A DNA stretch of 64,000 nucleotides, taken from Streptomyces sp. SM11 (lineage in GTDB: Bacteria; Actinomycetota; Actinomycetes; Streptomycetales; Streptomycetaceae). Made by a program: the position numbers and the translations under genes. A model generated the notes under the pieces. That model saw only the letters and a program-made list of their open reading frames with translations. It was not told the DNA's origin and ran no database searches. Positions 56,901 to 64,000 of the stretch are shown here, in pieces. Positions within the stretch are counted from its first letter, which is position 1; each line of letters begins with the position of its first letter. Where the stretch lies: the NCBI RefSeq assembly GCF_002910905.1, contig NZ_NEUE01000246.1, positions 1 to 64,000 on the forward strand, given 5' to 3'.

Positions 56901-59900
56901 GACGCGGGGTACACGCGGGCGCGTCTGCGGGGCAGCCGTGTCGGTGTGTATGCGGGCGTCATGTACGGGCATTATCAGCTGTTCGAGGACGAGCGGGGCC
57001 TCGCCGGAGGCATGGGCTACGCCTCCATCGCCAACCGGGTCTCGTACTTCTTCGACTTCCACGGGCCGAGCATGGCGATCGACACTATGTGCTCCTCCTC
57101 TCTCACGGCCATCCACCTCGCCTGCGAGGCCCTGGCGGCGGGGACCACGGACTACGCGCTGGCCGGCGGAGTCAACCTCGCCCCGCACCCCCGCAAGTAC
57201 CGTCAGCTGGCAGCCGGCGGCTTCACCGGGGACAGCGGCCGGTGCCGCAGCTTCGCGGCGGACGGCGACGGCATGGTGCCCGGTGAGGGCGTCGGCACCG
57301 TACTGCTCAAGCCGCTGGCGGCGGCCGAGCGCGACGGGGACCGGGTCCTCGGCGTGATCCTCGGCAGCTCCGTCAATCACGGCGGCAAGACCGGTGGATT
57401 CGCCGTACCCAGCCCCGGTGCCCAGGGCGAGGCCATCGCCCAGGCCCTGCGCACGGCCGGCGTACCTGCGGACGGGATCTCGTACGTGGAGGCGCACGGA
57501 ACCGGCACCTCCCTGGGCGACCCGGCCGAAGTGGCCGGACTCGTCAGGGCCTTCGGCGACCTGCCGGCCGGCTCGATCGCACTGGGCTCGGTCAAGTCCT
57601 CCGTCGGCCACCTGGAGTCGGCCGCGGGCATCGCGGCCCTCACCAAGGTCCTGCTCCAGATGAAGGCCCGTGAACTGGCGCCCTCCCTGCACGCGGACAC
57701 CCTCAACCCGGCCGTCGACTGGAACGCGGTGCCCTTCCGGGTGCAGCGCGAACTCGCACCCTGGAGGAGTACCGGGCCCTTGCGGGCGGGCATCAGCGCC
57801 TTCGGCGCCGGCGGCTCCAACGCCCACCTCGTGGTCGAGGAGTACCAGGCCGCTGCCCCGCCGCCCGGGGCGGCGGCCGGACCGGCAGTCTTCCCCTTCT
57901 CCGCGCGCGACGAGGACGGCCTGCGCCGCGTCGTCGCCGGAATGCGGACCTGGCTGGGGTCCGTCGGCACGGGCGGCGACCCCGGGTCGATCGCCGCCGC
58001 GGCCGGAATCTCCGTCGCCGCGGTGGACGAGCCACTCGACGAACTGGGCCTGGACCCGGCCACGATGGTGCGGCTGATCGGTCTCGGCGACCTCGCGGGG
58101 GCGGGCTCCGTACACGGGGGCACGACCCTGCGCGAGCTCGCGGGACGCATGGGCGGTGGAGCCGACGTCGACCTCGGCAGGCTCGCCCACACCCTCCAGA
58201 CGGGGCGCGAGGCCATGGCCCACCGGTTCGCCGTCGTGGCGCGATCGGCCCGCGAACTCACCGACGCGCTCGACGAGTTCCTAGCAGGCAGGTCTGGTGG
58301 CATCAGCGGCGTGGTGACCGCCGAGCCCGGGGCGGCCGTCGCGCCGTCCCCGGTGGACCTGCACGACACGGCCCGCCGCTGGGCCGGGGGAGCGGTCTTC
58401 GACTGGGAGGCCGGCCGGCCTGTACCGGTACCGCCCCTGTCCCTGCCCGGGTACCCCTTCGCACGGACCCGCTGCTGGATCGACGCCGTCACCCCGGTCG
58501 CTCCCGCGGCCCCGGTGGACCGGGTCCGAGGGGCCCGCGTCCGGGAGGGGGTCCTGGCCTTGCTGGGCACGGCCAGCGGCTATCCCCCGGCGGACCTCGA
58601 CCCGATGGGCTCCTTCCACGAGCACGGGCTGGACTCCCTCGGCCTGATCCGGTTCGCGGACGAGGTTTCCCATGCGTTCGGTATGCCCGTCGGCCCCGAC
58701 CAGCTGCTCGCCACCCCCACCCCTCTCGCACTCGCGGAGTGGCTGGAGAAGGAGCACCCGGATGCCCAGTGGGCACAGGGGTCGGAGAACGAAGACCTGG
58801 ATGCTCGGGGGCCCGAGAGCGGGCGCCCCGATACCGCCCCGCCGAATGCGGCCGGCACCACGGTGGGCCGGCCGGCCGAGGACGACGACCCCGTCGTGAT
58901 CGTCGGCATGGCAGGCATCCTGCCCGGCGCACGTGACCTGGACGAGTTCTGGGAGGCCCTGCAGAAGGGCGGCGACCTCTTCTCCGAGGTCCCCGCCGAC
59001 CGCTGGGACAGCCGTGCCCACTACGGGGACCCGGCCCTGCACTCCGACCGGACCCGGGTCACCCGGGGCGGCTTCATGCCGGAAATCGACCGCTTCGACC
59101 CGCTGTTTTTCGGCATTTCGCCCCGCGAGGCCCGCTGGATGGATCCCCGCCAGCGGCTGCTGCTGACCACGGTCTGGTCGGCGCTGGAGGACGCGGGCAT
59201 CGACCCGGTCCGGCTCGTCGGCAGCGACACCGGACTGTTCGTCGGCGTCGGATCGTCCGAGTACGCCGAACTGGTACAGGGCTCGGACACGGCCGCCGAC
59301 CCCTACTCGTCGACCGGCCTGGCCCCCTCAATGCTGGCCAACCGCATCTCCTACCACCTCGATCTGCGCGGCCCCAGCGAACCCGTCGACACGGCCTGCT
59401 CCAGCTCCCTGGTGGCCCTGCACCGTGCGGCGGAGGCCCTGCGGCTCGGACACTGCGACACCGTCATCGCGGGCGGCGTCAGCCTCATGCTGTCGCCGGT
59501 CACTTTCGCCTCCCTCGAACGGGCCGGAATGCTCAGCCCTGACGGAGTGGGCCGGGCCTTCGACAAGGACGCCGCCGGGTACGTACGCGGCGAGGGCGTC
59601 GGGGCCGTCGTGCTCAAGCGGCTTGGCCGCGCCCGCGCCGACGGCAACCCGGTGCTCGCCGTCCTGCGCGGCACTGCCGTCAACCACGGCGGCCGCTCCA
59701 ACTCGCTGACCGCGCCGAACCCGCGCGGCCAGGCCGAAGTCATCGTGCGTGCCCACCGCGAGGCGGGCGTCGACCCGGCGACCGTCGGGTACGTCGAGAC
59801 CCACGGAACCGGCACCGTCATCGGAGACCCCGCCGAGACCAACGGTCTGCGCCAGGCCTTCGCCGAGCTCTACCGTGACTGGGGCCACCCGGCCCCGGTC

Positions 59901-62900
59901 GCCCCGCATTGCGCGCTGGGAGCCCTGAAGAACACCATCGGCCACCTCGAACCGGCGGCGGGCATCGCCGCCGTGCTGCGGGTACTGCTGTCGATGCGTC
60001 ACAGGCGGATTACCGGCGACCCGCACGGGCCGGAACTCAACGCCCACCTGGGGCTGGAGGGTACGGCCTGTGAGATCGCGGCCGAGGCCCGTGACTGGAA
60101 GCCGGCCGCGCCCGGCATCCCGCTCCGCGCAGGAGTCAGCTCCTTCGGCTACGGCGGGGTCAACGCCCACGTCGTGCTGGAGGAGTACCCGGCCGACGAG
60201 CCGCCGGTCTCCTCGGAGGCGGCCGTGTTCGTCCTCTCGGCCCGCGATCCGGAGCGGCTGGACGCCACCGCCCGGTCCCTCGTCGACACCCGGGCCACCT
60301 GGGCGCACGACCTTGCGGGAACCGCCCACACCCTCCAGGCAGGCCGCGTCGAACACGCCGAACGCCTGGCGTTCGTCGCGGACTCGGGCGAACAGGCGGT
60401 GGACATGCTCCGCCGCTTCCTCGCCGGGGACCGCTCCGGCATCCATCTGGGACGCGTCGAACGGCGCGCCGACCGGATGCCGTTCGACGGACGTGGCGAC
60501 GAGGAGACCGCTGCGGCGTGGGTACGCGGCGCGGTGGTCGACTGGTCCGCTCGGTGGCACAGGAGGCCGCGGCTGCGCTCGCTGCCGCCTTACCCCTTCG
60601 CGGCGGAACGCCACTGGTTCACCGACGGAGCCCCTGCGACCGCAGGGCAGGCGACCGTGACCGCGACGCATACCGTGACCGCGGCGGAGGGCGCCTCCGC
60701 CGCCCCGGCACCCGTCAGTCTGTTCACGGCCGCCTGGGTGGCCGAGCCCGTGCCGCCCGCCGCACCGCACCCGGGCCGGGTGCTGGTCTTCGGCGACCTG
60801 CTGGTTCCAGGCGCCGTCCTCGTAAGGGCAGGAACCGCGTATGCCGACGAGGGCTCCAGCATCACCATCCGTCCCGGCGAGGCCGAGGACTACGTACGTC
60901 TCCTGGCCACCGGAGCCGACCGGATCGTGCACCAGTGGCCGCTGCTCAGCCCCGAACACCCGGAACTGGGCATTGAGTCCGTCTTCCTGCTCGTCCGCGC
61001 CATGAGCGCCACCCGAGCCCCCGCGCGTATTCAGGTCCTGGTGCCCGAGGACGCCGTGGCGGAGGCCTGGAGCGGGTTCGACACCTCGCTGCGTGCCGCG
61101 CTGCCCGGCACGGCCTTCGGTGTCGTACGTGTCGTGGGCCGGGCCGAACCGGCCGCCCTGCTCGCTGAGGTGGCCGCCGAACGGCTCTCGTCGGCCGCGG
61201 TCCGCCTCGCCGCGACTGGCCGCACCGTGCGCATGCTCACGGAGACGGACGCGAGCCCAGTCACGGAGTCCCCGCTGCGCTCGAACGGCGTCCACCTGGT
61301 CACCGGCGGAGCCGGGGGCCTCGGGCTGCTGCTCGCCCGCACTCTCCTGTCCCGCGGCGCGCGGGTGGCCCTCACCGGCCGCTCTCCCGCGGCGGACCGG
61401 GACCGGGACCTCGCCGCGCTGCGCGCCCTCGGCGACGTCGCGTACTTCCAGGCGTCCGTGGACGACTCGACCGCCATGGCGCGGGTCGTGGCGGAGGTCA
61501 AGGAGAAGTGGGGTGTGCTGAACGGGGTCTTCCACCTGGCCGCGACCGCCTCGCGCACGCCGCTGCCCGGCAAGGACCTCGCGGAGTTCCGCTCCCACCT
61601 GCGGGCCAGGATCGAGGGCACCCGCGTCCTTGACGAGGTGACCCGTGACGAGCCGCTGGACCTGTTCGTCCTGTACTCCTCCCTGGCCGGCCAACTCGGC
61701 GACTACGGTCTGGTCGACTACGCGGTCGGCGCCCGCTTCCTCGACGGGTTCGCCGAGGAGCGCGGGATACTGCGTGCGGCGGGCCGCCGCAGCGGGCACA
61801 CGGTCTCGATCGACTGGCCCATGTGGCGTGCCGGAGGCATGCACGTGGACGCCGAGGACGAACGCCGCTACCTCGCCGACACCGGCTTCCGGTACCTGGA
61901 GGCCGAGGAGGGAGAGCGGCTGCTCTACGTAGCCCTGCGGCTGGGACGCCCGCAGGTCGCCGTACTGCCCGGAGAGCCCGCGCGGATGCGTGAGCAGGTC
62001 GAGTCGATGCGGATCCGGGAGCACGGGCACCGCGCCCGTCCGGCGGCCCAGGCACCTGCGGCCACGACCGCCGGTGTCACGGCTCCTGTCACCGTTCCGG
62101 TTTCCGCCACCGCTCCCGCGAGCACGGGCGAACTGACCGACCGGCTGCGTGACCTCGTCGCCGGGCTGCTGGGTCTGGCGCCGAAGGCACTCGACCCGGA
62201 GGCCGGTTTCGGCGAGTTCGGGCTGGACTCCTTCGGGCTCCAGTCCCTCTCCGCGGCGCTGGAGGAGCAGTACGGCGTCTCGGTGCCGACGACGACCCTG
62301 TTCGGCGAGAACACCGTCGAGAAGCTCGCCCGGCACCTCCTCGCGGAACACCCCAGGCTGGCGGAACCGCCCCGGGAGGCCGCCGCGGGCAGTACGGAGC
62401 CCGCTTTTGTGCCCTCCGTGACTACCACCATCACCGCACCCGCACCCGCACCCGCACCCGCGCCCGTCGCCGCTCTGCCCGTGTCCACCGGGGTGGACGC
62501 CGTCGCCATCGTCGGCATGTCCGGACGTTTCCCCGGCTCGGCGGACCTTGACGAGTTCTGGCAGCACCTTAAGGACGGACGGGACCTGATCACCGAGACC
62601 CCCGCCGACCGCTGGGACTGGCAGGAGGTGTCCCGGCGCTTCGGAGGCACCGCCCGCTGGGGCGGATTCCTGAGCGACGTCGACCGCTTCGACGCGCGGT
62701 TCTTCAAGATCTCGCCCGCCGAGGCTGAGGTCATGGACCCGCAGCACCGGCTGTTCCTCGAACACACCTGGTCGGCGCTGGAGGACGCGGGCTGCCGGGC
62801 CGACCGGCTCGCCGGACGCCGCGTCAGCGTGTTCGCCGGCGTTCAGTTCAATGACTACGAGTCGATGGTCCTGCACGGCGAGCAGATCAACCCCCACGCG

Positions 62901-64000
62901 GGCACTGGGCTCGCGCGGACCATCCTCGCCAACCGTATCTCCTACCTGCTGGACCTCAGGGGCCAGAGCGAGTGCATCGACACCGCCTGCTCCAGCTCCC
63001 TGGTCGCGCTGCACCGCGCCGTCCGCGCCTTGCGCGCCGGGGAGAGCGAGCTGGCCATCGCGGGCGGCGTAAGCCTGGTGCTCTCGCCACAGACCGTCGT
63101 GGCCGGCAACCAGCTCGGGGTGCTCTCCCCGGACGGTCGCTGCAAGGCCCTGGACGAGCGGGCCGACGGGTACGTGAAGGGGGAGGGCGTCGGCGTACTG
63201 GTCCTCAAGCCGCTCTCCCGCGCCCTCGCCGACGGCGACCGGGTGCACGCGGTCATCCGCGGCAGCGCGGTCGGGCACGGCGGGCACGCCTCCTCGCTGA
63301 CCGCGCCCAATCCGCTCGCCCAGGCCGACCTGCTCGTCGAGGCCTACCAGGACGCGGGGGTGCCCGTCGGGACGGTCTCCTACACCGAACTCCACGGCAC
63401 CGGCACGGCCCTGGGCGACCCGGTGGAGACCGACGCTCTCGTCAGGGCCCACCGGATGCTGGCCGACGGGCCCGCCACCGCCTGCGGCATCGGCACCGTC
63501 AAGAGCAACATCGGGCACTTGGAACCCGCCGCCGGGGTCGCCGGAGTCATCAAGGTGGTGCTGGCGATGCGGCACCGAACCTTGCCGAGGACCCTGCACC
63601 TGCAGACCCTCAACCCGCTGATCGAGCTCACCGGCACCCCCTTCCGGCCGGTACGGGAGACCCAGCCGTGGGCGCCTGAGGATGCCGAGGGAGCACTCCT
63701 GCCGCTGCGCGCGGGCGTCAGCTCCTTCGGCTTCGGCGGCGTCAACGCGCACGTGGTCCTGGAGGAGGCGCCCGCCACCAAGCCCCCGGCTTCGCCGCGG
63801 GCCGAGGGCCGCGAGGTGTTCCTGCTGTCGGGCCGGGACCAAGCCGCCTTGCGCCGGTACATCGCCGCGACGGTGGAATTCCTCGACGCGGCCCACGCCG
63901 CGGACGTCGGAGCCGACGGGCCGGCCCCGACGCTGGCCGCACTCGCGCACACCTCCCAGGTGGCCCGCGTCCCCATGGCCGCCCGGCTCGCGGCGGTCGC
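47937..64000 (+). CDS. kirAIV: Trans-AT PKS 3, partial: DH-KR-ACP-KS-DH-KR-cMT-ACP-KS-ACP-KS-KR-ACP-KS (KirAIV-like)
   Basis: Open from ATG 47937, overlapping the previous stop by one base, through the right edge (over 5350 codons). A KS-linker tail (1-165) is followed by DH (177-445, His189), KR (about 455-838) and ACP (Ser915), completing the glycine-extending module. Next come KS (Cys1182), DH (1602-1865), KR (2090-2275), cMT (2369-2732, VIEIGAGTGG) and ACP (Ser2804), predicting an alpha-methyl alkene. The following module has KS (Cys3052), a Ser-less ACP-like insert (3345-3408) and ACP (Ser3567), without KR or MT. Then KS (Cys3821), KR (4452-4682) and ACP (Ser4765), and KS (Cys5018). All KS keep Cys-His-His. 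Both DHs lack the Gly of HxxxG (Ser or Asp instead) but keep His and the DxxxQ/H motif. Confidence 0.93.
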   Translation, partial: MNGTTEDRNARLVVLSADGPEQLDGYRAELSTWLEEHPSASLDGVAHTLRVGREPLSNRLALVVTSTAELAARLRDGDGLVTGTAPAAGSGDAGPVSTEDLAEAARLWVAGRDVALPEAPGDRPVRLSLPRPPRPTRRYWIKPPAALTTADPAPAAPVASTPHAPAPAAPAAGRSERLLTGEEFYLRDHALGSIRILPAVAALEFAVAAAEQQGHGRATGIVNVLWARPVLVEDEAVRVRLHLVPTADGVSYEVRQDDGTADGTLCSAGTLRFGPHGSGNGSAAPHLDLDAIRAGLPRTATAEECYEVFGALGAGYGPSLQGLRSVRSAPGEVLARVAVPAAADLPFSDFALHPSLLDAMLQACLWTDEDPSAPRARELPFALDAVEIFGPAPEQGHVHAVRTAAGHDVTLADDLGRVCLRLRAVVTRPVDGAARLDDTVAAHLLVQRWQDAPAPAGSPPVRIVAIGQESFPGAEAGTVDSLFPRDEELLVVHTGEGDPLPALTGLYRSWAAQPTRSPVRVLHVFRTSGGVEDARAQAVDGFARALANEDPQFLVSAVDAGTAGLVGTVGSEARAPHEFRVRYAAGGRQVPRWEPVTPAPAPLAPHGTVLVTGGAGALGRRLVAHLGGGARYVLTGRSAQADLTELRAAGLDVHYLAADLGAPGAAADLVERIHAGFGPLHGVLHLAGTTDDALLVGKSDLRSAAVLGPKVRGTVELDRATAGDPLGFFISFSSMSGAAGSPGQSDYAYANRFLDAFAAWRQGSARPGRSLSVLWSLWADGGIRVEADEATAARAARRIGLVAMPTDAGLAAFDRALGHDGDHVMVAYGTLVRLREMLNAPAPSPPTGPSATPAVPAAPVVPAAASGPTVSSTEPALALADVAEDFLRGVLAEVFEFPAQEMEADAPFERFGIDSLLIMDLTRRLEEHFGSLPKTLFFEYQDLSSLAGWFIEHHGPRLVELAPAPAAAQSAQSAPPATAAPEPVAAAPAVLPATSSVATAAPTAFPGTTATLAPAGPMPIAIVGVAARFAESDTLDQFWDHLRAGRDLITEIPADRWNWRDYDEATPADRAARYSRWGSFLHGIDMFDPLFFGISPREAEIVDPQERLFLQTVWHAIEDSGHTRADLRSRRVGVYAGAMYGLYQLHEAEDGRIGASSHASIANRVSYTLGLTGPSLGVDTMCSSSLTAIHLAVRDLRAGDTDLAVAGGVNLHVHPYKYRFLGQGSFTSSDGRCRSFGADGDGYVPGEGVGAVLLRPLADAVRDGDHIHGVILGTSVNHGGKTNGFTVPSPVAQGDLVTRALAEAGVAPATLGYLEAHGTGTALGDPVEIRGLARALAEAGLPAGSLPIGSVKSNVGHLEAASGMAGLCKVLLQMRHGSLVPSLHADPPNPNIDFDSTPLRVQGGLAPWPRPEGTPRRAGLSSFGAGGANAHLVLEEYVTPPAATQEPGPYLFPLSTRVPERLPVLAAELADALERGLADGSAPHPADVAFTLQQGREEWVDRMVVQASTIPELVARLRGDDPARVWTGSARGPAASRAAAPTSTDPAAIAAAWAAGAPVSWPTRTGSRVPLPGYPFEELRCWLTETIWSPPAGRSTAGPVHPLLDGIDPAESLDGLTYRTVFRPEHLYIDGHRLGDTRLLPAAAALEMARAAAESAGAGERLRLSHVRWLRPFVVDGTARTARTRLRRGDTGTRFDLRDDTGELLAEGRVETLPAQAEQTIDIEALRARLDRRHEGTGLYADLTDAGLVYGPALRTVEWIAAGDGEALVRLRIPAEAAPFAGCALHPSMIDGALHAFAVLRDRDSGPAMVPYALTAAEVHAPVTDLGYAHVRAVGADRYNLTLTDSDGHVRVRLRDLSLRPAPGTARPATGRHAAVTAAAEESAVATAAADDLMFVPHWTELPARTPQPLPAGAGTWLVHGPDSAPLAAVLRARLGGAVVTLDHDRVATAPGRPDHVILLAPGAGARTDDADALEAAQERGVLALFRLAKVLHGTRSAVRLTVITEDVLSTAGEPVDNPYAAGLHGLALSLAQEHPRWQVTVVDRSSADAPAADVLDAPAGGPYALRGRVLHHRRLVPVAATPPQERIRRDGTYLILGGAGGIGLELTEWLVRDHRAKVVLLGRSELDAARRARLRAIDPDGTFVSYRRADATDPAALRDAVGWTRTTHGALHGVFHATIVLRDQTVATMTEETFRAVLDAKAHTSVALHAALRGAAGLDFVLFFSSAVALSGSAGQSNYAAGSTFEDAFAHHLDGVLGARVAVINWGYWGTVGIVADERNRDRLAAAGIHSITPAEGMHAVHAVLGREDRQVVVVKADATALAAVGAQPRGSAGVNSGAFSGTGGSSGAGGSSDTRTSLEGVAPDDDVTLVPAQAQLPPVARLLTEADDARLTEVMCDWLWTLFQGEGVYLGDAESWSPAALEERLRIVPAQRRLFTELLRQLTAGGFLHDRDGAFVTAGRRAAEDPEGDLVALCDRKSALNRFDRLLRPCMRSLFGVLRGSVRATDVMFPGGSSALVEGAYRGSPVVDRANELVVGAVQDLLPRHEGPLTVIEIGAGTGGTTASVLPALAASGKEVHYVYTDISRAFLRHGEQRFAEEHPYVRFQRLDISADPDTQGFASGSADLVVAANVLHATADLLATLRAVTRLLRPGGRLVLNEASSNVLTATLTFGLLDGWWLHEDAELRLPGSPLLSASGWRKALALAGFTRSRALPADEGLSQHVVVAETALDGAAHAPAVAAASAQRPFEAWQSAPPAPSSGGADALLEAAREYVKGAFAQILQVPRERLWLDETYENFGVDSLTVPLIVDVLAESMGDLPMSLLFEYPTVREVADYLVERHPDRVRALLPAPADSPVTAQTDPAPAVSPVTGTEVRPAGRPAESVTGTDHRIAIVGVAGRYPRAGDLDTFWENLRSGRDCVTEVPADRWDHRASGTADGRPVGRWGGFLDGIDEFDPRFFQMSLREAELTDPQERLFLQSSWHALEDAGYTRARLRGSRVGVYAGVMYGHYQLFEDERGLAGGMGYASIANRVSYFFDFHGPSMAIDTMCSSSLTAIHLACEALAAGTTDYALAGGVNLAPHPRKYRQLAAGGFTGDSGRCRSFAADGDGMVPGEGVGTVLLKPLAAAERDGDRVLGVILGSSVNHGGKTGGFAVPSPGAQGEAIAQALRTAGVPADGISYVEAHGTGTSLGDPAEVAGLVRAFGDLPAGSIALGSVKSSVGHLESAAGIAALTKVLLQMKARELAPSLHADTLNPAVDWNAVPFRVQRELAPWRSTGPLRAGISAFGAGGSNAHLVVEEYQAAAPPPGAAAGPAVFPFSARDEDGLRRVVAGMRTWLGSVGTGGDPGSIAAAAGISVAAVDEPLDELGLDPATMVRLIGLGDLAGAGSVHGGTTLRELAGRMGGGADVDLGRLAHTLQTGREAMAHRFAVVARSARELTDALDEFLAGRSGGISGVVTAEPGAAVAPSPVDLHDTARRWAGGAVFDWEAGRPVPVPPLSLPGYPFARTRCWIDAVTPVAPAAPVDRVRGARVREGVLALLGTASGYPPADLDPMGSFHEHGLDSLGLIRFADEVSHAFGMPVGPDQLLATPTPLALAEWLEKEHPDAQWAQGSENEDLDARGPESGRPDTAPPNAAGTTVGRPAEDDDPVVIVGMAGILPGARDLDEFWEALQKGGDLFSEVPADRWDSRAHYGDPALHSDRTRVTRGGFMPEIDRFDPLFFGISPREARWMDPRQRLLLTTVWSALEDAGIDPVRLVGSDTGLFVGVGSSEYAELVQGSDTAADPYSSTGLAPSMLANRISYHLDLRGPSEPVDTACSSSLVALHRAAEALRLGHCDTVIAGGVSLMLSPVTFASLERAGMLSPDGVGRAFDKDAAGYVRGEGVGAVVLKRLGRARADGNPVLAVLRGTAVNHGGRSNSLTAPNPRGQAEVIVRAHREAGVDPATVGYVETHGTGTVIGDPAETNGLRQAFAELYRDWGHPAPVAPHCALGALKNTIGHLEPAAGIAAVLRVLLSMRHRRITGDPHGPELNAHLGLEGTACEIAAEARDWKPAAPGIPLRAGVSSFGYGGVNAHVVLEEYPADEPPVSSEAAVFVLSARDPERLDATARSLVDTRATWAHDLAGTAHTLQAGRVEHAERLAFVADSGEQAVDMLRRFLAGDRSGIHLGRVERRADRMPFDGRGDEETAAAWVRGAVVDWSARWHRRPRLRSLPPYPFAAERHWFTDGAPATAGQATVTATHTVTAAEGASAAPAPVSLFTAAWVAEPVPPAAPHPGRVLVFGDLLVPGAVLVRAGTAYADEGSSITIRPGEAEDYVRLLATGADRIVHQWPLLSPEHPELGIESVFLLVRAMSATRAPARIQVLVPEDAVAEAWSGFDTSLRAALPGTAFGVVRVVGRAEPAALLAEVAAERLSSAAVRLAATGRTVRMLTETDASPVTESPLRSNGVHLVTGGAGGLGLLLARTLLSRGARVALTGRSPAADRDRDLAALRALGDVAYFQASVDDSTAMARVVAEVKEKWGVLNGVFHLAATASRTPLPGKDLAEFRSHLRARIEGTRVLDEVTRDEPLDLFVLYSSLAGQLGDYGLVDYAVGARFLDGFAEERGILRAAGRRSGHTVSIDWPMWRAGGMHVDAEDERRYLADTGFRYLEAEEGERLLYVALRLGRPQVAVLPGEPARMREQVESMRIREHGHRARPAAQAPAATTAGVTAPVTVPVSATAPASTGELTDRLRDLVAGLLGLAPKALDPEAGFGEFGLDSFGLQSLSAALEEQYGVSVPTTTLFGENTVEKLARHLLAEHPRLAEPPREAAAGSTEPAFVPSVTTTITAPAPAPAPAPVAALPVSTGVDAVAIVGMSGRFPGSADLDEFWQHLKDGRDLITETPADRWDWQEVSRRFGGTARWGGFLSDVDRFDARFFKISPAEAEVMDPQHRLFLEHTWSALEDAGCRADRLAGRRVSVFAGVQFNDYESMVLHGEQINPHAGTGLARTILANRISYLLDLRGQSECIDTACSSSLVALHRAVRALRAGESELAIAGGVSLVLSPQTVVAGNQLGVLSPDGRCKALDERADGYVKGEGVGVLVLKPLSRALADGDRVHAVIRGSAVGHGGHASSLTAPNPLAQADLLVEAYQDAGVPVGTVSYTELHGTGTALGDPVETDALVRAHRMLADGPATACGIGTVKSNIGHLEPAAGVAGVIKVVLAMRHRTLPRTLHLQTLNPLIELTGTPFRPVRETQPWAPEDAEGALLPLRAGVSSFGFGGVNAHVVLEEAPATKPPASPRAEGREVFLLSGRDQAALRRYIAATVEFLDAAHAADVGADGPAPTLAALAHTSQVARVPMAARLAAV
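62435..62464 (+). repeat. Hexanucleotide repeat in an interdomain linker
   Basis: Four perfect copies of CGCACC and one variant (CGCGCC) run in tandem and encode an Ala-Pro-rich linker between ACP and KS of the last PKS. It is likely slippage-prone DNA that only sets linker length. Confidence 0.7.

Noticed and set aside
47739..58223. Very long minus-strand open frame (over 3400 codons) antisense to the synthases
   Set aside because: Its translation is Arg/Gly/Val-rich low-complexity sequence without domains. It mirrors strongly biased codon use of the real plus-strand PKS genes.
23311..64000. Non-elongating (KS0) domains
   Set aside because: All ten KS domains keep the active Cys, HGTGT and the second His motif, so none is obviously inactive.
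1..64000. CRISPR arrays, tRNA and rRNA genes, HMGS beta-branching cassette, EF-Tu resistance gene
   Set aside because: None was recognised. Repeats seen are short direct or inverted ones, and no ECH/HMGS-like or tuf-like protein appears in any frame.

Overview
The window looks like Streptomyces or a close relative. GC is very high with strongly G/C-biased third codon positions, starts are often GTG, genes overlap as ATGA or TGATG, and a long secondary-metabolite locus is present. Almost all of it, from about 1.86 kb to past the right edge, is one trans-acyltransferase (trans-AT) polyketide / non-ribosomal peptide cluster. The combination of genes is what is known for kirromycin-type elfamycins, the EF-Tu-targeting antibiotics kirromycin and aurodox. 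That assignment rests on domain reading and remembered family knowledge, not on a database search.

Layout. (1) 1-1.7 kb: mobile-element debris. The N-terminal part of an IS110-family transposase runs off the left edge, followed by a doubly damaged IS5-family transposase. (2) 1.86-15.84 kb, plus strand: a tailoring and supply block. It holds a Cys-nucleophile Dieckmann cyclase, a C-A-T NRPS, a COMT-like methyltransferase, a trans-acting AT-AT-ER protein, two P450s, an aspartate decarboxylase (beta-alanine supply), an IS110 relic, a second methyltransferase and a discrete acyltransferase. (3) 15.9-23.04 kb, minus strand: an operon of TetR regulator, MFS exporter, DUF6204 and DUF2087 proteins, then crotonyl-CoA carboxylase/reductase, a DUF3037 / HipA-like kinase pair and an Sfp-type phosphopantetheinyl transferase. 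(4) 23.3-64 kb, plus strand: four giant assembly-line genes, the last cut by the right edge.

How it works together. The line reads: LnmK-like loading domain-ACP; KS-KR-ACP; KS | DH-ACP-KR; KS-KR-cMT-ACP; KS-KR-ACP; KS-ACP; then C-A(Gly)-T; KS | DH-KR-ACP; KS-DH-KR-cMT-ACP; KS-ACP; KS-KR-ACP; KS. The order up to module 8 matches the kirromycin backbone: diene, gem-dimethyl pyran, an unreduced module with an ethyl branch, a glycine-derived CH2-NH, then a methyl-diene. Malonyl units would come from the AT-AT-ER protein. The ethylmalonyl unit would come from the carboxylase/reductase plus the discrete AT. The PPTase primes the carriers. The stand-alone NRPS would add beta-alanine made by the PanD-type enzyme, and the Dieckmann cyclase would close the pyridone. 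Two methyltransferases and two P450s would tailor the product. No EF-Tu gene is seen, so self-resistance inside the window would rest on the exporter or, speculatively, on the HipA-like kinase.
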